38,913 bases of DNA. Origin: Halieaceae bacterium. Its GTDB lineage: Bacteria > Pseudomonadota > Gammaproteobacteria > Pseudomonadales > Halieaceae. Made by a program: the position numbers and the translations under genes. The DNA is taken from the NCBI GenBank assembly GCA_028282105.1, contig JANQIO010000246.1:1-38913 (forward strand), given 5' to 3'. The notes beneath the pieces were generated by a model, which saw nothing but the letters and a program-made list of their open reading frames with translations, was not told the DNA's origin and did no database searches. Shown in pieces: positions 7,563-16,476 of the stretch (the stretch's first letter is position 1; every line of letters starts with the position of its first letter).

Positions 7563-9800
7563 TCATTTCACCGTGAAGCGCGCCGGGTAACCGTACTTGC
7601 CTGGATCAAGCGCCGCCCCTTCCAGGTAAACGTTGATGTAGCGCTTCGACATAGTCACCTCGCGAATACGACGCGCCTCGCCATCAGCAAACTCCACCAC
7701 GGCATCAGCCTGGTAAACACGGCGATTGCCCGGCGTATTGTCAACAAAGAAAGCCGTGTCGAAGTTCGCTATGCCCCTGGTCCAGTATTTGTCAGTCAAC
7801 GGGTAAGGCTGATACTGGGCGCCCCCGGTAATCAACGCATCCGCAGCAATAAAGGGAAGCGCGCTGAAGGTACACGTCTGCAGCAGCCCGCTGGGTCGGG
7901 GATTTCCACTCTCATCGAGCCTCCCGAGCGCAAACAGTTCATTCTCGGCGGTGACTCTGACCGGTACCACGTGATTGTCCCGGGACGTATCCAGTGACAA
8001 AAAGCCGTCTGCCGTATCGATGGAGTTGAGGTTGTTCTTCACCATAACGAGGCCTCGCGATGGCACCAGCGACATGTCCACCGTCAAGGCGACTTCGTAA
8101 ACGCCTTCCCGAGCCCCGGGCAAGCGAAAGAAGTTGTCAGCCCGGGACACTTCACAGCTCTGCGGTGGTCCGATTTCAGCCGCCACCGAGCGCTTCTCCC
8201 AAACCAGCGTCATCGGTGAAAAGTCGACAACCTGATAGTCAGTGAGCAGTCTGCGATAGAACCAGTAGTTGGCGGAGAAACTCCACTGCTGCCAGAGCGA
8301 CACGCTGCCCCGGGTGGTAGTCACAATATCGCTGTTTGCAAAAAACTCTTCCCGCACTCCCCCAAGTGCATGAATCACCGAATCTACCCGGGGCGAAAAA
8401 TCCCGCGTTATTGCGCTCCACAGCCCCCAGTACTCTTCCTGAGTTGAACGTTCCCGGCTCGCCTTCGCCAAAGCAATATAGTGCTGCCAGTCAGTGGTGA
8501 GGTAGCCACCAAGCGCGGGTTCGAAGTACCTTTTCGGGTCGTCCTCGAGCCGACGTTTGACAGTTTGATATTCAATGAGGTTGTTGAAGAAGAAGTACAC
8601 CACCAGAACCGCAGCGGCTGCGCGCACCACCCGGTCGGCGATGTCTAGTTGAGCACTCAACTGAGCTCCATCGCGCGCTGCATTGGCACGCAGTGCAGAG
8701 CGAACCAGCGCCCACAGGCCTGCCCAGAACACCAGGAATACCCAATAGTGGAAGGCGGCATGATAGGTGTCCAGATGCCCCCCTACCGTCGCGATCGCGC
8801 CTCCGAGAAAGCCCGCCAGACCAACAAGTGCCAGGCAGAACAGTTCGAACCGACGAGTATAGGCAGCGACCCCAGCCACAATAGGGATGAATACCAGCGT
8901 CCACCCAAAGTCAGGCAGCAGCTTCGTCCATAGATCGCCGATTCCAAAGATCCTGGCACTGGGATTCCATGGGCCAAAGTACCAGTACTGATCTCTGCGA
9001 ACGTCTTGAAAACTGTATCCCAGGACATCAATCGGGTGACCGGAGGAGGAAAGCACCAGCACGATGCAAACGCCAAGCACAAACACGCCGGCTGTCAAAG
9101 CGAGGCGAGGCCAGGAGAACTCGCCACAGCAGACCATCCAGCACACCAGGCCGAAAAGGACGACGGTTGCTGAAGGCAATGCGTAGTCATTTGACCAACT
9201 GAAGCAAATCGCCGCCAGTACGGCGATGAAGCACAGCTTCCCTAAGATGGGTAGCTTGCTCTGCAATAGCGACACCATGGCAAACACTGCCGCATAGGGC
9301 AGGAAAGCGCGTAAAGGTCGCAGGCTGTTACCCGGCAAAGCCCGCTCTTTGAGTATCGGAATCTCAACAATCGGTATCAACACCGATGCTATTGCCAGTG
9401 CCGCAATCAGGAATGCCCAGAACCGGCTGGCGGAGGGATCCATGAGCCGGAACACAACATAGGTGGACAAAAACAGCGAGACGAAAGAGGCAAAATACGT
9501 GGTGGTGACGCTTGAGGCGATATTGTCACCCAACAGGGCAAACAGCGGATACAGCACCCCCAGCACGCCCACACCCAGGTAGGTAAAGAAATCGCGCCCC
9601 GGTAACTGCCCCTCTGACAATCGGAATAAACCACTCGCCGTCTGAAAGGCCCCGTCCAGATGAAAAGTAGGAATCTCAAGGGCTACTGCCATGGCCTTAA
9701 TGAGCAGGGCAAGAAACAGGGTACAAAGCAGGGCAAGCGCCAGCAAAAGTCTTGGCCTGGCCCAGCCCCGCCCGGGCTTTGAAATTGTCGAGTTAAGCAA
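7563..9800 (-). CDS. Large integral membrane protein, GT-C glycosyltransferase-like
   Basis: A 745-residue protein with about ten predicted membrane helices in residues 18-410 and a soluble, probably periplasmic, C-terminal domain of about 330 residues. The first external loop has FHLDGAFQTASGLFRLSEGQLPGRDF; an acidic residue in this loop is typical of GT-C enzymes using polyprenyl-phosphate sugars. No strong family motif is visible beyond that, so the assignment is by architecture. The start is TTG at 9800, with AGAGAG about 8 bases upstream. It stands between a GT4 gene (259-base gap) and the sulfotransferase (133-base gap). The C-terminal domain may bind the glycan acceptor; an alternative role is a polymerase- or ligase-like glycan protein. 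Confidence 0.6.
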   Translation of the reverse strand: MLNSTISKPGRGWARPRLLLALALLCTLFLALLIKAMAVALEIPTFHLDGAFQTASGLFRLSEGQLPGRDFFTYLGVGVLGVLYPLFALLGDNIASSVTTTYFASFVSLFLSTYVVFRLMDPSASRFWAFLIAALAIASVLIPIVEIPILKERALPGNSLRPLRAFLPYAAVFAMVSLLQSKLPILGKLCFIAVLAAICFSWSNDYALPSATVVLFGLVCWMVCCGEFSWPRLALTAGVFVLGVCIVLVLSSSGHPIDVLGYSFQDVRRDQYWYFGPWNPSARIFGIGDLWTKLLPDFGWTLVFIPIVAGVAAYTRRFELFCLALVGLAGFLGGAIATVGGHLDTYHAAFHYWVFLVFWAGLWALVRSALRANAARDGAQLSAQLDIADRVVRAAAAVLVVYFFFNNLIEYQTVKRRLEDDPKRYFEPALGGYLTTDWQHYIALAKASRERSTQEEYWGLWSAITRDFSPRVDSVIHALGGVREEFFANSDIVTTTRGSVSLWQQWSFSANYWFYRRLLTDYQVVDFSPMTLVWEKRSVAAEIGPPQSCEVSRADNFFRLPGAREGVYEVALTVDMSLVPSRGLVMVKNNLNSIDTADGFLSLDTSRDNHVVPVRVTAENELFALGRLDESGNPRPSGLLQTCTFSALPFIAADALITGGAQYQPYPLTDKYWTRGIANFDTAFFVDNTPGNRRVYQADAVVEFADGEARRIREVTMSKRYINVYLEGAALDPGKYGYPARFTVK

Positions 9801-10059
9801 GTGTTCGCTCTCTTACTGTGATGCAGGTTTCCATCGTCAACGCTCATGCCCTGGGCCATTGACCCCGTGGCTGCGGCTTTATGGCAGCTTCACGCGCCAA
9901 ACACAAGGCGTTCCGTAGTCCACGGAGATTTTACAGATTTCCAGTTGCCTGGCAGGCATAAACCTGCCGGTACAGTCGCCCATACTTCATTTTTGCTTAA
10001 GTCAAATGTGGCCACAACTCCAGGCCGCGGCCTGACGCAGGGTTGTGCCAGGCGTGTGA

Positions 10060-10995
10060 TCAGCGAACACGCTCAATATCGTCAAGCAACTTGTAAAACT
10101 CCTCGCGCTCACGCTGCAAACTGTGCATCTTCACCGTACTGCGCGCGCTCTCCAATAAACCCTTTTCACCACCCTCGAGCCGCAGTCGTCTGGCCTCATG
10201 AAAGGCCGCAGATAAAGCCTCAACAGTTAAGGCAGGCATCAGACAGTTGTCGCGATCTCTACAAAAACTGCGATTGCCTACACAGTCGGGAACGATGGTA
10301 AGCGCCTCCAGTGCCATGGACTCCAGGGCCGGCAGGTAAAATCCTTCCGTGGTATTGGGCAGGAGAATGCATATCTTGCTAGCCGCCATAGCTGCCAGAA
10401 CCTCTTGGCGTGGAACATGCCTGTCATGTACCAGCAGGTCCAGCCCCGGAGCCTGAATCCGTTCCGCCAGCGCCGCTGCAAGCTGTGGTTGCTTGGCGCC
10501 AAGAATGTACAGATCCCTGGTCTTTGGCAGCGTGACGTAGTTGCGCAGGATGGACTGGTCGATACCATTTGGAATGCAGTAGGTCGGCCCGTTCACGCGG
10601 CCTGTCCCAAGTATCGCCTGCTCTACTTCCGGACTGACACAGATTCGGACTGCTCGCTCCGACAAGAAGGAATAAACGTTGCTGGAAGGGTCAGCATGCC
10701 GCACATGTTGGATTAGATTGATTACTGGCTGATCTTCCCTGGAACCCGCTGCCAGATAGGGTTTCCAGTCAACCCCGGCCAGAAATGCCACATCATAGTT
10801 AGCGGGCAGATATGACGAAACGCTTGCCTCCCGCCATTGCTCCCAGGGGTTATCGGCGACGCCGTCCAGCCCCCCCTCCAGGTAGATGCTAGGCGTCCAC
10901 TCCGGGCGTGCATCCAGATGGTCAAAATAGTCGAGCACTTTCTGATGACCACCGGAGTAGCGCAGGTAGTTTCGATAAAAGATCACTGAGCGCAT
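10060..10995 (-). CDS. Short GT4-like glycosyltransferase
   Basis: A 311-residue protein with a GT-B layout. MRSVIFYRNYLRYSGGHQKVLDYF supplies an acceptor loop with Gly-Gly; INLIQHVRHAD and YCIPNGIDQSIL are typical mid-protein strands; LPNTTEGFYLPALESMALEA is the E-X7-E donor signature (about 215-230). It is shorter than usual GT4 enzymes (350-400), mainly in the interdomain region. ATG at 10995. It follows the secreted paralogue gene by 97 bases on the same strand and may be cotranscribed with it. After it a 259-base gap (9801-10059) precedes the GT-C-like gene; I see no confident promoter or terminator there. Confidence 0.78.
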   Translation of the reverse strand: MRSVIFYRNYLRYSGGHQKVLDYFDHLDARPEWTPSIYLEGGLDGVADNPWEQWREASVSSYLPANYDVAFLAGVDWKPYLAAGSREDQPVINLIQHVRHADPSSNVYSFLSERAVRICVSPEVEQAILGTGRVNGPTYCIPNGIDQSILRNYVTLPKTRDLYILGAKQPQLAAALAERIQAPGLDLLVHDRHVPRQEVLAAMAASKICILLPNTTEGFYLPALESMALEALTIVPDCVGNRSFCRDRDNCLMPALTVEALSAAFHEARRLRLEGGEKGLLESARSTVKMHSLQREREEFYKLLDDIERVR

Positions 10996-11092
10996 AGCTA
11001 CGCCTTGTATTCACTCGCGCGGAAGAATCAGCAGGGTGGCTTGCATCGCACAGCAAGTCGAGACAGACACCGGACCAGGAAGCGGCGCCCTG

Positions 11093-12475
11093 CTAATAAA
11101 CGACCGTGTCGGTGCTTCCGTCGAGCAGATTTACCTGCGTAGTGGAAACACTGATTGAACCGACTCTGGCATCTGCGGATAAATTTGCCGAGCACCGACT
11201 TCCCCCGGACAGGCTGACAACTTCGTCTGCCTGCAACACTAGAGTGGTGTTCGGTAACAGCGTACCGCTGGCCGCATCAAGTGGGGTAGCCACAACGCCG
11301 GCCTCTGTTATGAAACTGAAGGCGTAGTCGACAGTTAAATCCCGATGGTTGACCAGAACTATCCTCTGCCGATAGTCGCTAAAAGTCGTGATCTGGGGAA
11401 TCTTCACCACCGTTCCGTTTTGCTCCAGCAGGCCGATGGCCCCGCTGAATTTGGAGGCGCTAAACAGCTGTGAAGGGAACAACGGTTCAGGAACAGCTGA
11501 GGCAAAGTACTCCTCTGACGGAATGACATCAGATTCTCCATCTACCTCCACGCAAAGATTGCTGTAACCCAGGCTACCAAAATCGGCCAGCGTTGCCGTG
11601 GCCGAATCGTAGCTATCAGGATCAATGGAAAGGCTGATGTCCGGGCTGCCGCAATTCGGGTCATCGTCCAGAGTCCAGACACCGAAACTAAAATCGCCCT
11701 TCAGAGCCACCTCCGTGGCTGATTCGTTCACAATGTCCGGCAGTTCCACCTGCGCCCCGTCGCCTGCCGCCAGGATTCCGCTGGTAACCTTGTACTCAAG
11801 GGAGCCGACATTGGCTCGAAGCTCGCCGATACTCGCGGACGTAAATCCTGAAAAGCCCTTGTCGACGTCTGCGGTATTGGTTCCAGGGGTAAAGGAGGCA
11901 GAGGCGCTGGCCGCCGTCCTGATATACGTGGCAAGCTCCCTGCGGTAAAAGCTTGAGTTTTGATACAGCGCATCAGATGGCGTTGAATACAGCTCATAAG
12001 CTATACCTACGGCACCGCTGGCGGGGACGGCCAACTGTCCCAGCGTCAACTCAGCGGTAGCGGTCTGATCGACGGCACTGGTCGCGGTTACAGCAAAGAT
12101 GATGAAGCTGTCCCCGACAGACCCTCCCAGGGAAACAATCACGTCAGCGCTTCCACTATCCACCACCAGTGCTGCCGCGTGGCCCTCCGCAAGAACACCG
12201 TTGGTTAAGGTGTATCTCACATAAAAGCGACTATTCGCCACAAAACTCACGCCCAATTTCGAAACCACGTCGTTGGCGGAACCCGGATCACTGACGTTGT
12301 AGTAGTCCACACCATCTTCCGCACCCTGTGTGATGGCCTTGTCAGAAAGAGTCTCGCGCGCATAGACCGGTGCAGTGGGCACAGCTTCATCGAGGTCTAC
12401 CACAGCAAGAAGCTGGTTCGAGAAAAGCGCATAAAAAGCGCCAATAGCAACCACCGCAAGGGTTCTGGTTCGCAT
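11093..12475 (-). CDS. Secreted Ser/Thr-rich protein, paralogue of the 27485-28882 surface-protein candidate
   Basis: A 460-residue exported protein with no family I can name. Residues 1-24 form a signal peptide (MRTRT, hydrophobic core, cleavage near LLA-V). The rest is beta-rich, acidic and rich in Ser, Thr, Ala, Val and Gly. It is clearly related to the protein at 27485-28882: the shared C-terminal third includes NGT(V/T)V, TTF(S/A)DY(R/N)QR, AASGTL, GGSR and TTQVNL-DxSTDTV. Both have a Cys pair before and inside C-x-VDG (Cys275 and Cys308 here), suggesting a conserved disulfide. A third Cys (428) is unique to this copy. It has more Lys and ends VVY without the other copy's WSVK tail. ATG at 12475, GGAG nine bases upstream. 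Probably a cell-surface or extracellular structural protein, perhaps a variant subunit. Confidence 0.8.
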   Translation of the reverse strand: MRTRTLAVVAIGAFYALFSNQLLAVVDLDEAVPTAPVYARETLSDKAITQGAEDGVDYYNVSDPGSANDVVSKLGVSFVANSRFYVRYTLTNGVLAEGHAAALVVDSGSADVIVSLGGSVGDSFIIFAVTATSAVDQTATAELTLGQLAVPASGAVGIAYELYSTPSDALYQNSSFYRRELATYIRTAASASASFTPGTNTADVDKGFSGFTSASIGELRANVGSLEYKVTSGILAAGDGAQVELPDIVNESATEVALKGDFSFGVWTLDDDPNCGSPDISLSIDPDSYDSATATLADFGSLGYSNLCVEVDGESDVIPSEEYFASAVPEPLFPSQLFSASKFSGAIGLLEQNGTVVKIPQITTFSDYRQRIVLVNHRDLTVDYAFSFITEAGVVATPLDAASGTLLPNTTLVLQADEVVSLSGGSRCSANLSADARVGSISVSTTQVNLLDGSTDTVVY

Positions 12476-12626
12476 TTAGCTCAACTCCGCAATTACTGTC
12501 CCTGGCCAATCGTCAGGCCCCGAAGCTTTGACTACAAAAACGTCTCGGGTCACCTGGCGCTGTATCCGACAATGGACCACCCGTGGGCCCACTGCGACGA
12601 AACGGAGGACGGGTCTGTTGGCCGCC

Positions 12627-12650
12627 AGCTCAACCCAAAAAAGCTCAACC
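12627..12650 (-). repeat. Nine-base direct repeats in the leader of the secreted-protein gene
   Basis: AGCTCAACC occurs at 12627-12635 and 12642-12650, 15 bases apart, immediately downstream of the TATAAT on the minus strand. A third, near-identical copy (AGCTCAACT) is at 12478-12486, overlapping the ribosome binding region of the gene. On the transcript these read GTTGAGCT. They could be an operator or a target for a regulatory RNA or protein. Confidence 0.45.
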
Positions 12651-12654
12651 TACG

Positions 12655-12685
12655 ATTATATACGACCGGGCTGCATAGAAGTCAG
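12655..12685 (-). promoter_or_regulatory. Possible promoter of the secreted-protein gene
   Basis: Minus strand perfect TATAAT (12660-12655), with CTGACT (12685-12680), four of six to the -35 consensus, at a long 19-base spacing. It would give a leader of about 170 bases before the ATG at 12475. The weak -35 suggests dependence on an activator, an inference. Confidence 0.4.
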
Positions 12686-12792
12686 GGGCGCGCAGACCCT
12701 GGCACCGGAGGCGATACCCGGGGGAAAACCTATTTTTCGCACATCATCAGCACTATACTTGCCCGCTCGATAGGTGGGTAACAACTTCAGGC

Positions 12793-13524
12793 ATGCGCGA
12801 GAGCACTCCCGTGGAGCCGAGCCGTCGTATTGGCAAGCTGGTTCATGGCAATCCCAGCCATGAAGACTATTTGCAGCGGTGGGCAGAGCTGTACGAAGAC
12901 ATGAACTACAACCAGGGGCTGGCTGGGTATTTCCTCCAGAAGAGCCATGCCTGGGCGGAACAAAGGTGGGGACCGGAGATTCATTTTGGCAAGGTGCTGG
13001 AAGTTGGCGCCGGTACCGGCGTGCATATCGAGCACGTGCGGCACTCCTTCGACCAATACGTCATGACCGACCTGAATCCCCCGCTAATGAATAGAATTGA
13101 CGGCGTACACGGCCGTGTGGGCGGCGCAATAAGCACGGAAATCCAGGACGCCACCAGCCTGTCCTACGATGGCGAATCATTCGACCGGGTTATCGCTGCA
13201 CACGTTCTGGAACATCTGCCGAATCCGCACGATGTGCTGCTAGAGTGGACGAGGGTTCTAAAACCCGGCGGTGTACTCACACTCGTACTGCCCTGTGATC
13301 CGGGGCTGGCCTGGCGACTGGGGCGCTATGGCTTCGCGAGGAAGAAGTTCATCAAAGCAGGCATCGATTATGACTACTGGATGGCGCGGGAACATATCAA
13401 TGCGATCAACAACCTTGTCTCTTTTACCCGTCATTTCTTCCCCAGGATGAAGGAGCAGTGGCTGCCGTTTCGTATTCCTTCGATGGATCTCAATCTCTTC
13501 TACATCGCCCATATCGAGGTTTAA
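12793..13524 (+). CDS. Class I SAM-dependent methyltransferase
   Basis: A 243-residue cytosolic protein of the Methyltransf_11 type. The SAM-binding motif is VLEVGAGTG (68-76), followed by Asp93 in MTDLN (ribose contact), IQDATSLSYDGESFDRVIAAHVLEHL (motifs II-III) and LKPGGVLTLVLPCDP. The acceptor is not readable; its place beside a small transporter and a GT-C-like protein suggests a lipid-linked sugar or glycan intermediate. ATG at 12793, weak ribosome binding site. First gene of a rightward trio; the next gene starts 9 bases after its stop. Confidence 0.82.
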   Translation: MRESTPVEPSRRIGKLVHGNPSHEDYLQRWAELYEDMNYNQGLAGYFLQKSHAWAEQRWGPEIHFGKVLEVGAGTGVHIEHVRHSFDQYVMTDLNPPLMNRIDGVHGRVGGAISTEIQDATSLSYDGESFDRVIAAHVLEHLPNPHDVLLEWTRVLKPGGVLTLVLPCDPGLAWRLGRYGFARKKFIKAGIDYDYWMAREHINAINNLVSFTRHFFPRMKEQWLPFRIPSMDLNLFYIAHIEV

Positions 13525-13533
13525 ATCAGCGCC

Positions 13534-13896
13534 ATGACCATCGGTCAATTCCTCCTTTGTTTAGGCTGCGTCTGCGCTATTTCGGCGGGACAGCTGCTCT
13601 TCAAGAAGGCTGGCATACTACTTTCAACTGATCACGGCTGGCTGGACTCGCCCGTGCTATTGACAGTGGGCCTGGCTGCGGTCATCTACGGCTCAGCCAC
13701 GCTGCTTTGGATCTACCTGTTGAAGGACGTTACGCTAAGTCGGGCATACATGATATTTGCGCTGAGTTTTGTGCTGGTGCCCATTGCCAGCGTCTATTTT
13801 TATGGAGAGAAGCTCGGCTGGGGTTATGTTGTGGGTACCGCATTGATCCTGCTCGGATTACTCGTCATCTTCCAGAGCGAAAGCCCAGTTCAATAA
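13534..13896 (+). CDS. EmrE/EamA-like small membrane transporter
   Basis: A 120-residue protein with four predicted helices, in the small multidrug resistance / DMT fold: CAISAGQLLFKKAG in helix 1, YGSATLLWIYLLKDVTLSRAYMIFAL across helices 2-3 and GTALILLGLLVIF in helix 4. Helix 1 lacks the Glu14 of EmrE drug pumps. In glycan loci such proteins, like ArnE/ArnF, are thought to flip undecaprenyl-phosphate sugars to the periplasm, which suits the GT-C-like protein encoded next. Starts 9 bases after the methyltransferase stop. Confidence 0.75.
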   Translation: MTIGQFLLCLGCVCAISAGQLLFKKAGILLSTDHGWLDSPVLLTVGLAAVIYGSATLLWIYLLKDVTLSRAYMIFALSFVLVPIASVYFYGEKLGWGYVVGTALILLGLLVIFQSESPVQ

Positions 13897-13918
13897 GGTT
13901 TAGCAGAGAGTCGCCACG

Positions 13919-15937
13919 GTGACAGCCATTTTTCTACCTTCCCTATGCCTCGCACTGTTTACCCTGTCGCTGTTCGGATGGGGCAAGGCCGGCCTGCGAA
14001 TTACAGGAGCCACGCAGCAAGCGTATCCAGCATCCTACGTAGTCGCGTTCGGTATGGCTATGATCGTGTTGTTCGGAGGTGTGCTCAACGCAGCCGACCT
14101 GGCCTATGGCTACGTGCTGCTGGCGCTACTCACATTCGGCTTGATCATTTCCTTTTATATCCTTGCCGCCGCCGTGCTCGACAAAGAGCGAGGCGACGCC
14201 GCATGGCACAAGTTCTCGCGCTTGGCGGATTCTCCTCCTCCGGAATTGCTTTCTTACGTTTTGCTGGCTGGCCTGGCTACATACCTTGTCGTCTTTCTGC
14301 TGCCTTCAGACAACTACAATTTCCACGACGATTACCACTCTTACTTCCCCCGCATAAGCTCGATGCTGGCGACAGGCTCGCTTGGAAACAATCCTCTGGC
14401 GCTAATCGGTGTCGATAGTCTCGGCGCACAGCAGTTCCTGCAAGCCTTTGTCACCAGTCTTTTTGGATTCAAGTACATCAACGCATTTGACGCTGTTTTC
14501 TGCATGATCCTGTGCTGCGCACTGATTATCAGGCTGGCAAGGCTGGCAGCGGCCCATTGGACGCTAGGACTGGCCGGTGTCATCGCAGCCGCCCTTATCA
14601 ACGCTCAGCAGGTCAATGTGTCATCTGTTTTCTCCAGCTCCGCCATGTGCGTTGCGCTTGTCTACGGAGCGCTTGCAGCCGAGGGACAGAGCTACGAAAG
14701 CATACGGCAACGTATATTGCAGTTAGTACCAGTACTCCTGTTTTGCTCTGCCTTGATCGCCCTGAAGCTAATGTCAGCGGTCTTTGCAGCCATGTTCTTT
14801 CTGCTGTTTATGTTTGTATCGGCTCCGGGAGAATCATCTAGATCAGTGTTTCGCTGGCGCGTGTTCGTGGCAGGGGGCTTTTCCGTGACTGCCATCACCG
14901 CACCTTGGTTTCTGGTTCATTGGGTGAACTACAAAACCGCGGTGAAGCTGCTGCTAGACAATCAGCGCTCGGCCTTCTCGGGCAGTGTTGATGTTTCGTC
15001 GAACCTCAGCAGTCTTTCACTTAAGCAATTCTTCTCTGCGCAGGAACTATTCTGGGGGGGAAGCTATCTCGGCTACAACATACTTTTCCTGCTACTCACC
15101 GCTGCCTTTGTATGGCTGGCAGCCGCAGCCATCGTCAGACGGCTCTCAGCACACGAGCGGGTTGCGCTCTCCGTTACCGGCGCTACGGCGCTATCCTACT
15201 CTTTTGCTCTGCTCGTGTTTGAGCCGGACATGGCGCTACGCTACTGCGTACCTTTCCTGATCGCCGCAATCGCCGTGACACCCATCCTGCTATTTACTTC
15301 GGTCACGAGTGTCTCCAGCAGCGGTGAGAAAGCCGAGGCAACAGGCAATCGGAATCTCGCTGCAGTGCTGTCGATAGTGGTGCTGCAGATGGTACTGATC
15401 TACTCGTTTTCAGATTCCTTTGTGAGACGCTTGAAGGTCATGCAGGAAACAAGATCCACGCTTATGTTCCCACTGACAGAGAACTACAAGAACTACACTC
15501 AAGCTACATTTTCACCGCAAAGGGAAACAGCACACAAAAAGATCCAGGAACTCTGTCGACCGGAAACAGGAGTCTTTACCTGGGTCTCAACTGCCTTTCT
15601 ATTCGATCACAGGCGCCACACCATAGTTAACTTCGCCGACCCGGCCACTATGACACCGTGGTTCAACCTACCCACCTCCGGTGACACAGAGTCTCTTCGC
15701 AGGGCGCTACTGGACATTGGCATAGAGTGCATCATTTGGGAGTTTGCTGGTTATGGAATGAAAACCGGCCAGCAGCACCTGGAGGCAGCCAGCTCGCCAA
15801 TCTACATACAGCGCCGACTGGGAGAAGCAGTACTTGCCTTGCGCAGCTCACTCGAAAGCCTGGCAAACGCCAGCACGCTAAAATACAACCGAGACGGACT
15901 CGTTGTCATGGATATTGCCGAACAACAATCACCATAG
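13919..15937 (+). CDS. Integral membrane protein, GT-C-like
   Basis: A 672-residue protein with about 11-12 predicted helices to residue ~505, then a soluble tail of about 165 residues. After the fourth helix a loop with DNYNFHDDYHSYFPRIS carries several acidic and aromatic residues, as in periplasmic GT-C glycosyltransferases and mannosyltransferase-like proteins. The C-terminal soluble part contains ELCRPETGVFTWVSTAFLFDHRRH, resembling the periplasmic domains of such enzymes, but I recognise no defined family. GTG start at 13919, 22 bases after the small transporter stop. With that transporter it could form a lipid-sugar flip-and-transfer pair. A glycan polymerase (Wzy-like) is an alternative. 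Confidence 0.6.
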   Translation: MTAIFLPSLCLALFTLSLFGWGKAGLRITGATQQAYPASYVVAFGMAMIVLFGGVLNAADLAYGYVLLALLTFGLIISFYILAAAVLDKERGDAAWHKFSRLADSPPPELLSYVLLAGLATYLVVFLLPSDNYNFHDDYHSYFPRISSMLATGSLGNNPLALIGVDSLGAQQFLQAFVTSLFGFKYINAFDAVFCMILCCALIIRLARLAAAHWTLGLAGVIAAALINAQQVNVSSVFSSSAMCVALVYGALAAEGQSYESIRQRILQLVPVLLFCSALIALKLMSAVFAAMFFLLFMFVSAPGESSRSVFRWRVFVAGGFSVTAITAPWFLVHWVNYKTAVKLLLDNQRSAFSGSVDVSSNLSSLSLKQFFSAQELFWGGSYLGYNILFLLLTAAFVWLAAAAIVRRLSAHERVALSVTGATALSYSFALLVFEPDMALRYCVPFLIAAIAVTPILLFTSVTSVSSSGEKAEATGNRNLAAVLSIVVLQMVLIYSFSDSFVRRLKVMQETRSTLMFPLTENYKNYTQATFSPQRETAHKKIQELCRPETGVFTWVSTAFLFDHRRHTIVNFADPATMTPWFNLPTSGDTESLRRALLDIGIECIIWEFAGYGMKTGQQHLEAASSPIYIQRRLGEAVLALRSSLESLANASTLKYNRDGLVVMDIAEQQSP

Positions 15938-15940
15938 CGC

Positions 15941-15970
15941 AGGTGGCTCCAGGTGGCTCCAGGTGGCTGA
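15941..15970. repeat. Short tandem repeat, 10 bp x 3
   Basis: AGGTGGCTCC is present twice in tandem (15941-15960) and followed by a third copy with changed last bases (AGGTGGCTGA). It lies in the 48-base space between two convergent genes. Probably slipped-strand expansion; no function is evident. Confidence 0.7.
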
Positions 15971-15985
15971 AGCCAGATACAAAGG

Positions 15986-16450
15986 CTAGAGCTGGCGCCC
16001 GGAAACGGACTCGTTAGAATGGGGCGGGACGTCAGACCGCCCCGCGCGGAACACGAGTGCCCTGCTAAGAGAAAACGAGAACAGAAAAGACACCACTGCC
16101 GCCAGGCCGAGCCGCAAGGGTGCATTCAGGCCGGGCCCCGGCAGCAGTGGGCCCAGAACATGCAAGGCTAGTAGCCGAACGGCCAGGGACACCAACACCA
16201 CCGCAAAAAAACCCAGGAAGCGTTTTAACGAGAGTGAAGAACCCTCGTCCCTGAACGTCCAGCGTTGGTGGCCAACATAGTTAGCGCAGGTTGCGATCGA
16301 AAAACCGGCAATGGCAGCAATGCTGTCCGCCGCAGCAAACGCAGCGATGAGTATCCAGGCCACCGCGATATCAACAACCAGCCCGAACAGAGAGACCAGA
16401 AAAAAGCGACGTAGCTCCCTGAAACGGTTGTCAGGCCTGACGACCCGCAT
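15986..16450 (-). CDS. GtrA family flippase-like membrane protein
   Basis: A 154-residue protein with four predicted helices and GtrA hallmarks: RRFFLVSLFGLVVDIAVAWIL in helix 1, ATCANYVGHQRWTFRDEG after helix 2 (the conserved N-Y-X-X-X-R-X-W-T-F block) and FLFSFSLSRALVFR at the end. GtrA proteins are thought to flip polyprenyl-phosphate-linked sugars across the inner membrane for periplasmic transferases. I place the start at the ATG 16450 (MRVVRPDNRF); an in-frame TTG lies 15 bases upstream. It is the last gene of the seven-gene leftward operon, 26 bases after the stop of the GT2 gene that probably makes its lipid-linked substrate. Confidence 0.85.
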   Translation of the reverse strand: MRVVRPDNRFRELRRFFLVSLFGLVVDIAVAWILIAAFAAADSIAAIAGFSIATCANYVGHQRWTFRDEGSSLSLKRFLGFFAVVLVSLAVRLLALHVLGPLLPGPGLNAPLRLGLAAVVSFLFSFSLSRALVFRAGRSDVPPHSNESVSGRQL

Positions 16451-16476
16451 AGCAGAAATTCTCAATCAATCACTGT

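Larger units (their letters stand above)
12476..12792. other. Divergent intergenic region, 317 bases
   Basis: Separates the leftward secreted-protein gene from the rightward methyltransferase gene. It holds a consensus TATAAT on the minus strand, repeated GTTGAGCT motifs (see separate entries) and, rightward, a TATACT at 12754-12759 that could be a -10 for the methyltransferase gene, although no good -35 lies 16-18 bases before it. I see no credible small gene. Confidence 0.6.

Noticed and set aside
9883-9900. Sigma-54-like TTGG...GC on the minus strand upstream of the GT-C-like gene
   Set aside because: The spacing between the GG and GC elements is 11 instead of 10 bases and the flanking consensus is poor.
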